A stretch of 9,964 nt of DNA from Alphaproteobacteria bacterium (GTDB taxonomy: Bacteria; Pseudomonadota; Alphaproteobacteria; Rhizobiales; Xanthobacteraceae). The notes below the pieces were generated by a model. The model ran no database searches, was not told the origin of the DNA, and worked only from the letters and a program-made list of their open reading frames with translations. Positions 5,782 to 9,964 of this stretch are shown piece after piece. Both the position numbers and the translations under genes were made by a program. Each line of letters starts with the position of its first letter. The stretch's first letter is position 1. Location of the stretch: positions 1 through 9,964 of the forward strand of contig VAZH01000193.1 in assembly GCA_005884465.1 (NCBI GenBank), read 5' to 3'.

Positions 5782-5798
5782 TTTACGCCCCGTTAACC
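5782..5798 (+). promoter_or_regulatory. CtrA-like box upstream of fliX
   Basis: TTTA (5782-5785)-N7-TTAACC (5793-5798) matches seven of the eight fixed CtrA-box bases plus the C that often follows. It ends 91 bp before the fliX ATG. Early (class II) flagellar genes, fliX among them as I recall, are CtrA-controlled in Caulobacter. The box directly adjoins the ftr-like dyads, as at CtrA-dependent promoters that FlbD represses there. Confidence 0.4.
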
Positions 5799-5889
5799 AC
5801 AACAAGGCGAAGCTCCGCGCGCACCCAGAACGAAACGCCGGCCCCGGATTTCGCTTTGCTGATCCGGCCCTACGCAGGAAGCCAGGACG

Positions 5890-6303
5890 ATGCGCATCTA
5901 CGGACCGAACGGCACCAATCTCGGGTCTCCGGCCAACAACGTCCGGCGAACCAGTTCGAGCGGCTTTGCGCTGCCGGATGCGGCATCGACGCCCGAGACC
6001 CGCGCCGCGATCGCGCCCAAGGCGGCGGCGAACATCGATGCGCTGTTGGCGATGCAGGGCATCGAGGAGGATCCGGTCGAGCGCCGCAGGCGCTCGGTGC
6101 AACGCGGCAAAGGCGCGCTCGACGTGCTGGACGATCTCAAGATCGGGCTATTGTCCGGCAGTTTCGATGCCTCCACGGTGAGCCGGCTGCGGAATGCCGC
6201 CGCCAACCTCAAATCGACCTCCGGCGACCCGGGCCTTGACGCGGTCCTGTCCGAAATCGAGCTGCGGGTCGAGGTCGAACTGGCCAAGGCCGGGCAGTTC
6301 TGA
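5890..6303 (+). CDS. fliX: Flagellar assembly regulator FliX
   Basis: A 137-residue protein of the FliX family, restricted to alphaproteobacteria. In Caulobacter, FliX couples completion of early basal-body structures to late flagellar transcription by controlling the sigma-54 activator FlbD. Recognition rests on the start MRIYGPNG, a low-complexity linker (about residues 12-40), then NIDALLAMQGIEEDPVERRR and GALDVLDDLKIGLLSG, and the C-terminal LDAVLSEIELRVEVELAK. Length fits the family. AGGAA lies 9 bases and AGGA 2 bases before ATG 5890; the first has the normal spacing. It is transcribed away from flgI. The intergenic region carries sites of the kind FlbD and CtrA use, so FliX may act indirectly on its own promoter and its neighbour's. 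Confidence 0.93.
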   Translation: MRIYGPNGTNLGSPANNVRRTSSSGFALPDAASTPETRAAIAPKAAANIDALLAMQGIEEDPVERRRRSVQRGKGALDVLDDLKIGLLSGSFDASTVSRLRNAAANLKSTSGDPGLDAVLSEIELRVEVELAKAGQF

Positions 6304-6387
6304 CCGGCCGCCTTAAAGCGTTCACCTTGCTCACAGGTTCCTGCCAGGAAACCCCGGGAGTGCACCGTTTCAAGGTTTTGGCCGATA

Positions 6388-6416
6388 TTGTCTGTCACAG
6401 GACGCCGCTATATAAG
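6388..6416 (+). promoter_or_regulatory. Sigma-70-type promoter for dksA
   Basis: TTGTCT (6388-6393), 17 bases, then TATAAG (6411-6416) matches four and five of six consensus bases with ideal spacing. Transcription would start near 6423, about 90 bases before ATG 6516. It supports a dksA transcription unit separate from fliX and argues against any dksA start upstream of about 6423, although the frame is open further back. Confidence 0.5.
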
Positions 6417-6515
6417 GCGCGCGCGGACCGACCCTTTTCGGCCCGCCTTGCACGTGAAAATGGGCTGGCCTTGGAAAAGTTGAAGAACTATCGACCCTCC
6501 GAAAAAGAGCCTTTC

Positions 6516-6881
6516 ATGAACGATCGCCAGCGCGATTACTTTCGCGCCAAGCTGCTGGCATGGAAGGACGAGATCCTGCGCGAATCGCGAATCACGCTGC
6601 AGACGCTGCAGGAAGAGAACGTCAATCACCCCGATCTGGCGGACCGCGCATCGTCCGAGACCGACCGCGCCATCGAACTGCGCGCCCGCGACCGCCAGCG
6701 CAAGCTGATCTCCAAGATCGACGCGGCGCTGCAGCGCATCGAGGACAACACCTACGGCTATTGCGAGGAGACCGGCGAGCCGATCTCGCTGAAGCGGCTG
6801 GAGGCCCGCCCGATCGCGACGCTCTCGGTCGAGGCGCAGGAGCGCCACGAGAAACGCGAAAAGGTGTATCGCGACGAGTAG
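6516..6881 (+). CDS. dksA: RNA polymerase-binding factor DksA (cysteine-poor)
   Basis: DksA binds the secondary channel of RNA polymerase and, with ppGpp, adjusts transcription of rRNA and amino-acid genes during starvation. Residues 2-75 form the coiled coil; its tip carries the D-x-x-D-x-A motif (Asp40, Asp43, Ala45), needed for activity in E. coli. The globular part (about 80-108) keeps YGYCEETGEPI and LKRLEARPIATLS, but of the four zinc cysteines only Cys83 remains; the others align to Thr86, Ser104 and Ala107. ATG 6516 has AGAG seven bases upstream. The frame continues upstream, and KNYRPSEKEPF just before this Met matches the conserved region preceding MN in other DksA proteins, so the real start may be TTG 6480 or TTG 6471. 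It lies 212 bp from fliX with its own likely promoter. Confidence 0.95.
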   Translation: MNDRQRDYFRAKLLAWKDEILRESRITLQTLQEENVNHPDLADRASSETDRAIELRARDRQRKLISKIDAALQRIEDNTYGYCEETGEPISLKRLEARPIATLSVEAQERHEKREKVYRDE

Positions 6882-6967
6882 GGTTTGGCCGCCATGTGCG
6901 GTCATTTTGTTGATGAAGTGCGCTATGGCGCATTCCGCTTGATCGGATCATGATCGCGTATCCGTGG

Positions 6968-7100
6968 CCTCGTGGTTCGAGACGCGCGGCGTTGCCGCGC
7001 TCCTCACCATGAGGGTTTAGGACCTCATCCTGAGGAGGCGCCAACGGGTCGCGCGAATGCGCGCCCGATGATAAACTCCGCGCCGTCTCGAAGGATGAAG
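6968..7100. repeat. Intergenic palindromic repeat, probably dispersed
   Basis: Two imperfect palindromes lie back to back. The first has outer arms CCTCGTGG (6968-6975) and CCATGAGG (7007-7014) and an inner perfect hairpin CGCGGC/GCCGCG (6985-6999). The second has arms CTCATCCT (7024-7031) and AGGATGAA (7092-7099) around a GC hairpin (GCGCG 7051-7055, CGCGC 7060-7064). Sequences of this type are common between genes in Bradyrhizobium-group genomes, as I recall; copies elsewhere cannot be checked from this window. It fills most of the dksA-hydratase gap and leaves room for the hydratase ribosome binding site. Confidence 0.6.
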
Positions 7101-7136
7101 CCACGAACTGAACGCGCTAACGGAGGGCCGCCGCCG

Positions 7137-7922
7137 ATGACCGACATTCGCGCGGCCGCGAAAACCATCGCCGCCGCCCGCCGCAACCGCACGCCGCTGC
7201 CGCCGCTGGCCGGCGACGCCGCTCCCGAGAGCGAAGCGGAAGGGTACCGGATTCAGGACGCGGTTCACAAGCTGCTGGCGGCCGATCTCGGCGCGCTGGT
7301 CGGCTACAAGATCGGCTGCACCAGCCCGGTGATGCAGCAATATCTCGACATCCCTCACCCTTGCGGCGGCGGCGTGTTCGCAAAGGGCGTTTTCGACAGC
7401 GGCGCGTCGCTGAGCACCAGGGATTTTGTCCGGGTCGGCGTCGAATGCGAAATCGCCGTGAGACTCGGCCGCGATCTTGCGCTCACGGAGGAGCCGTTCA
7501 CGGCGGAGTGGGTTGCAGAATCGATCGAGGCCTATCTGCCGGCGATCGAGATCGTCGATGACCGCTACGTCGACTGGCAAACCCTGGGCGCGCCGACGCT
7601 GGTGGCCGACGATTTCTTCGCCGCCGGTTGCGTGCTCGGCAAACCCGTTGCGCGCGTCGGCGTGCCTGATGTGCTTCATGTGATCGGCCGCGCCCTCATC
7701 AACGGCGTAGAAGTCGGGCGAGGTAGCGGAACCGACGTGCTAGGTCATCCGCACAACGCGCTGGCATGGCTCGCCAATCATCTCGCCGCCGATGGCAAGA
7801 GCCTGCGCGCAGGGCAGCTCGTTCTGACCGGGAGCCTGATCAAGACGGTGTGGCTTAATGCGGGAGATGAAGTGGCGATGGAGCTGGAGGGGCTGGGGAG
7901 GGTGGAAGCAAGGTTCTCGTGA
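7137..7922 (+). CDS. 2-keto-4-pentenoate hydratase family protein
   Basis: A 261-residue protein of the MhpD branch of the fumarylacetoacetate hydrolase superfamily. Members add water to 2-hydroxypenta-2,4-dienoates in meta-cleavage degradation of aromatics, or act as related decarboxylases. Visible features are YRIQDAVHKLL (37-47), the GYKIGCTS loop (56-63, with Lys58), the metal ligands Glu103 and Glu105 in GVECEIAVRLGRDL, Glu138 in AIEIVDDRYVDW, GHPHNALAWLANHLA (203-217) and the TGSL turn (231-234). All expected acidic ligands are present, so it should be active. Length is normal. ATG 7137 follows CGGAGGG at 7121-7127. The frame is open further upstream, but that part lies in repeat sequence. 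No other aromatic-degradation gene is nearby, so the substrate cannot be inferred. Confidence 0.93.
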   Translation: MTDIRAAAKTIAAARRNRTPLPPLAGDAAPESEAEGYRIQDAVHKLLAADLGALVGYKIGCTSPVMQQYLDIPHPCGGGVFAKGVFDSGASLSTRDFVRVGVECEIAVRLGRDLALTEEPFTAEWVAESIEAYLPAIEIVDDRYVDWQTLGAPTLVADDFFAAGCVLGKPVARVGVPDVLHVIGRALINGVEVGRGSGTDVLGHPHNALAWLANHLAADGKSLRAGQLVLTGSLIKTVWLNAGDEVAMELEGLGRVEARFS

Positions 7923-8370
7923 CTGTAGCTCGCAATGACGATGAACAACCTGATTCCATCGTTTGCATTTCGAATGCAAGTTGCTGATTTAGTTCGGTAG
8001 GGTCGGCCCAGGCGCGCTTGCGCTGCTCCACGAAGAGCCGTCATACTCCGTGCATGCGGGGTATCCAGTACGCCGCGGCGTTTCGATTCAAAACACGAAC
8101 TGATTTGCCCGTCCGGGCAAAATCAGCCGCCCGCGGTTGAACAATTACAACGTTCCGGCATCGGTGATGGGCTCCCTCTCCCCTTGTGGGTCGAGACGAG
8201 CGAAGCTCGCTCTTAGAGGGTTGGGGTCAGGGGTCGCGGTCTATCGTGAGAGCGAAACCCCTCACCCGTATCGCATCTGTCGATGCGATCCGACCTCTCC
8301 CACAAGGGGAGAGGTGAAATCGAGCGTGCGGAGTCAGTGTCGTAGCCCGGATGAGTTCAGGCAGAAGCGG
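7923..8370. other. Gene-free stretch containing a repeat
   Basis: These 448 bp between the hydratase and the outer-membrane protein gene hold no gene I can support. A long plus-strand frame running through its right half into the next gene (8137-8838) is the antisense shadow of that gene. The only clear content is the inverted repeat at 8175-8314; the rest (about 7930-8170) shows no recognisable signal. Confidence 0.7.
8175..8314. repeat. 140-bp intergenic inverted repeat
   Basis: Perfect 16-bp outer arms (CCTCTCCCCTTGTGGG at 8175-8190, its complement at 8299-8314) enclose partly complementary inner arms: TCAGGGGT near 8228 against ACCCCTCA near 8260, and ATCGCATC/GATGCGAT near 8272-8289. 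This layout matches a dispersed element I recall from Bradyrhizobium genomes. It carries no coding capacity and no direct repeats at its edges that would mark it as an insertion sequence. Confidence 0.72.
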
Positions 8371-9150
8371 TCAATACTTGGCGATGGCCGGGCCGCCAAA
8401 TGTGTAGTTCACGCGGACCGTGACCAGATCGAGGTCCTGACGGATGCGATCGATGACCACCGTGCTGCTGGCAGGCGGAAGACCCGGGATAATGCCCAAG
8501 GAAGAAAAGGCGAGGTTTCGGCTTCCCATGAAGAGATGGTCGTATTCGACGGCGACCGACCAGCCAGGGAAAAAGCCATATTCAAGACCGGCGCCGACCA
8601 CTCCACCGGCCCGGGTGTCGCTCGCGGTAGCGGCAATGAGACCCGTTGCGGTGACGATATCGTTGTAACGGGCGGTGGTTACCGCGAGGCCGCCCTTCAC
8701 ATAAAACAGCGTATCGCCCCAGGCATAACCGATCTGTCCGGTGAAAAGCCCAAAGGCATCGATCCGCGAGCGATTGGTGATGTCACCCGGCACGGCAAGG
8801 AAAAATGTATTGCTTACCTTGGAGCCGCGCAGGCCTAACCAGTTGCCCTGGGCCTCGAGCCCGAACACCCAGGCGTAGCTCTGCGTGCGAAAACCGAGTT
8901 GCCCGCCGGCGGTGCCGCCGGTGGCATTGTGACAACCTTCCGCGAAAATGAATGTGCCGGCGGGCGTTACCACATCCCAGCAGTTGCGGCTCGAGCCCCA
9001 GCCGCCATTGCCGCCCCAGTAAAAGCCCGACCAGTCATAGGTGGCGGCAATCATCGGGGCGGGCCTGTACGGCACGGCTCCCATGTCGGCTGCCGACGCG
9101 CCGGCGGCGCCGCTTGCGAGAAGGAATGCCGCAACAACGAGCTTTTTCAT
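8371..9150 (-). CDS. Omp25/Omp31-type outer-membrane beta-barrel protein
   Basis: A 259-residue outer-membrane protein of the small Omp25/Omp31-like barrel family common in Rhizobiales, thought to stabilise the envelope and contact the host or peptidoglycan. Residues 1-20 are a signal peptide (MKKLVVAAFLLASGAAGASA, cleavage before ADMG). The mature start (YDWSGFYWGGNGGWG, about 38-52) is the family hallmark. Alternating strands follow, including FGLEAQGNWLGLRGS and FYVKGGLAVTTARYNDI, then VGAGLEYGFFPGWSVAVEYDH and a last strand VTVRVNYTFGG. The final residues AIAKY end in an aromatic, as barrel insertion usually requires. ATG 9150 is preferred to an in-frame start at 9180 because it begins the signal peptide and has AAGGA five bases upstream. 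The single gene has no operon partners. Confidence 0.93.
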   Translation of the reverse strand: MKKLVVAAFLLASGAAGASAADMGAVPYRPAPMIAATYDWSGFYWGGNGGWGSSRNCWDVVTPAGTFIFAEGCHNATGGTAGGQLGFRTQSYAWVFGLEAQGNWLGLRGSKVSNTFFLAVPGDITNRSRIDAFGLFTGQIGYAWGDTLFYVKGGLAVTTARYNDIVTATGLIAATASDTRAGGVVGAGLEYGFFPGWSVAVEYDHLFMGSRNLAFSSLGIIPGLPPASSTVVIDRIRQDLDLVTVRVNYTFGGPAIAKY

Positions 9151-9506
9151 GGAAGTCCTTGGGGAATGAAAATATCTCAATCGCGAAAGTTATAGGGAGA
9201 CTCGCGCAAAAGCTGTTGCCCGGTTGCCACAGATCAAGACTATTCGAGGGTCGGGCCGGGCCTTGGGACAGGCAAGCCGCGTAGCTCGTCATGCCCGGCA
9301 CTCGGGTCCGGCTTCGCCGGCCCGAGCACATGCCATAGACCCGGGCATCCACGTCTTTCCTTGATAGTTGCTGAAGAAAGACGTCATGGCCGGGACATCT
9401 AGCGCGAAGACGCGCTTCGCGCTTTTGCCCGGCCATGACGACAAAGAGAATCGTTTTTTCCGCACGACCGCGACGTCCGCCAGGGGAGCTGACGGAGGCC
9501 GCGCGT
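9151..9506. other. Gene-free stretch with repeats
   Basis: These 356 bp lie between the start of the outer-membrane protein gene and the end of the broken monooxygenase gene, both on the minus strand. The left part (9151-9280) should contain the outer-membrane gene's promoter; TATAAC on the minus strand near 9195 could be a -10 element, but I find no convincing -35. The middle is the repeat mosaic at 9289-9440. I see nothing in 9441-9506. Confidence 0.6.
9289..9440. repeat. Repeat mosaic of two palindromic units
   Basis: Unit 1 has arms ATGCCCGG (9291-9298) and CCGGGCAT (9341-9348) around a hairpin (CTCGGG-T-CCGGC 9301-9312, GCCGGCCCGAG 9316-9326). Unit 2 has perfect 13-bp arms CGTCATGGCCGGG (9382-9394) and CCCGGCCATGACG (9428-9440) around AGCGCGAAG/CTTCGCGCT (9401-9423). 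Both begin with a GTCATG(C/G)CCGG motif, so they belong to one repeat family. No open frame of credible length lies in it. Confidence 0.7.
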
Positions 9507-9810
9507 CTACCTGGGAAGCTTGTCGGTGAGGATGTCGATCTTGTGGATGGCAGGCGGCTTGGCCAGCAGTTCGCTGGCTTTCGCCATCAGCGCCGCGGCG
9601 ACCTTGCCGTTGAGGTGAGCGTTGCGGCCGGCCTCGTCATTGAAAGTATCGAATATCGCAAATGACGAAGGGCCTTCCTGGATCGCGAACCAGGTGACGG
9701 TTCCCGGTTCGGCCTCCACCAGCGGCAGCGCCGATTTTCAGGAACTCCGCGACTTCCTTTTCCTTGCCGGGTTTGGCCTCAAGCGGAACGTACAGCGCAA
9801 GCTTTGACAT
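9507..9810 (-). pseudogene. Antibiotic biosynthesis monooxygenase (ABM) family gene, frameshifted
   Basis: ABM-domain proteins are about 100-residue ferredoxin-like-fold enzymes, often cofactor-free quinol monooxygenases. The start (MSKLALYVPLEAKPGKEKEV, EFLK) is encoded from ATG 9810, with GGGAG upstream. The rest (VEAEPGTVTWFAIQEGPSSF, AIFDTFNDEAGRNAHLNGKV, ending ILTDKLPR) is in another frame down to the stop at 9507. The switch falls at a run of four T (plus strand, 9735-9738). Removing one T restores EFLK-SALPL-VEAEPG, which reads as normal family sequence, and a 303-base, 100-codon gene. Everything on both sides is well preserved, so the defect is recent, a sequencing error in a homopolymer, or less likely programmed. 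As it stands the frameshifted product is a 57-residue chain that leaves the family sequence after about 25 residues. Confidence 0.85.
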
Positions 9811-9908
9811 TGTAAACTCCCGCAATGGTTTTGACGCGCCTGTTATACCGCTCTGTCAGCGGCAAACAGCGTCAGGCTTTCGTGATCGGGGCGCGTGATT
9901 CATTTTTC

Positions 9909-9964
9909 CGTCATGCCCGGGCTTGACCCGGGCATCCACGTCCTTGCTGGACTAAACAAGAAAG
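9909..9964. repeat. Partial palindromic repeat at the window edge
   Basis: ATGCCCGGG (9913-9921) and CCCGGGCAT (9927-9935) form a 9-bp hairpin with the loop CTTGA. The 18 bases from 9925 (GACCCGGGCATCCACGTC) are identical to 9338-9355 in the repeat mosaic 590 bp away, showing that it is a second copy of the same family. It runs to the edge of the window, so its right end is unknown. Confidence 0.7.

Larger units (their letters stand above)
5578..5889. other. Divergent flgI-fliX control region
   Basis: This 312-bp gene-free stretch separates the divergent flgI and fliX starts. From left to right it holds a sigma-54-like promoter for flgI (5650-5665), a perfect 9-bp inverted repeat (5697-5717), two CGGCA/TGCCG-type dyads (5743-5776) and a CtrA-like box (5782-5798). 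It is unusually dense in symmetrical sites compared with the other intergenic spaces in the window; each element has its own entry. Confidence 0.7.

Noticed and set aside
4453..6102. The flgI frame stays open to 6102, which could suggest a fusion protein of 549 residues.
   Set aside because: The extra 175 residues are Arg-rich, precede a clear signal peptide, and run antisense through the control region and fliX. The start at 5577 has a ribosome binding site and gives normal FlgI length.
8175..8314. The long inverted repeat with perfect ends as an insertion sequence or MITE.
   Set aside because: There is no transposase and no flanking direct repeat. Nested internal symmetry fits a palindromic intergenic repeat better; mobility cannot be shown from one copy.
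8137..8838. A 233-codon plus-strand open frame.
   Set aside because: It runs through the repeat at 8175-8314 and then antisense to the outer-membrane protein gene. It has no recognisable motif, and the minus-strand product is an unambiguous family member.
9289..9440. Several regularly arranged short palindromes that might be a CRISPR-like array.
   Set aside because: The units differ in length and sequence, there are no equal repeats with unique equal spacers, and no cas gene is near.

Overview
The window looks like the chromosome of a GC-rich alphaproteobacterium, most likely of the Bradyrhizobium/Rhodopseudomonas/Nitrobacter group. The reasons are a Caulobacter-type flagellar gene set (FlaF, FliX, a FlgJ without a muramidase domain), a DksA that keeps only one of the four zinc-finger cysteines, an Omp25/Omp31-type outer-membrane protein, and intergenic palindromic repeats of a kind I remember from Bradyrhizobium genomes. 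The genus is inference; no rRNA or other marker is present.

Region 1 (1-3035, plus strand): the 3' end of one flagellin gene, a complete second flagellin gene in tandem, flaF, and an unrecognised 120-residue protein. Each flagellin gene ends in a strong intrinsic terminator. The second flagellin has three TTAA half-sites exactly 11 bp apart upstream, which form two overlapping perfect CtrA-type boxes (TTAA-N7-TTAA). A near copy of the last box precedes flaF.

Region 2 (3042-5577, minus strand, read right to left): flgI (P ring), flgJ/cheL-type rod protein, flgN-like chaperone, and after a 170-bp gap a small FlaG-like protein. The first three look like an operon; flgI and flgJ overlap by one base.

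Region 3 (5578-6303): a divergent control region between flgI and fliX. It holds a near-consensus sigma-54 promoter pointing at flgI. About 100-140 bp upstream of that promoter's predicted start lie CGGCA/TGCCG dyads resembling FlbD (ftr) enhancers, followed by a CtrA-like box on the fliX side. This resembles the Caulobacter class II/III flagellar hierarchy, in which FliX controls FlbD.

Region 4 (6304-9964): non-flagellar genes separated by repeats. These are dksA with a plausible sigma-70 promoter, a lone 2-keto-4-pentenoate hydratase-family gene, an outer-membrane beta-barrel gene (minus strand), and a small antibiotic-biosynthesis-monooxygenase-type gene (minus strand) broken by one extra base in a homopolymer. 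Three intergenic spaces and the right edge carry inverted repeats that are probably dispersed genome-wide.

I see no CRISPR array, insertion sequence, tRNA, rRNA or defence system. The most interesting content is the regulatory architecture of the flagellar part and the unknown protein beside flaF.
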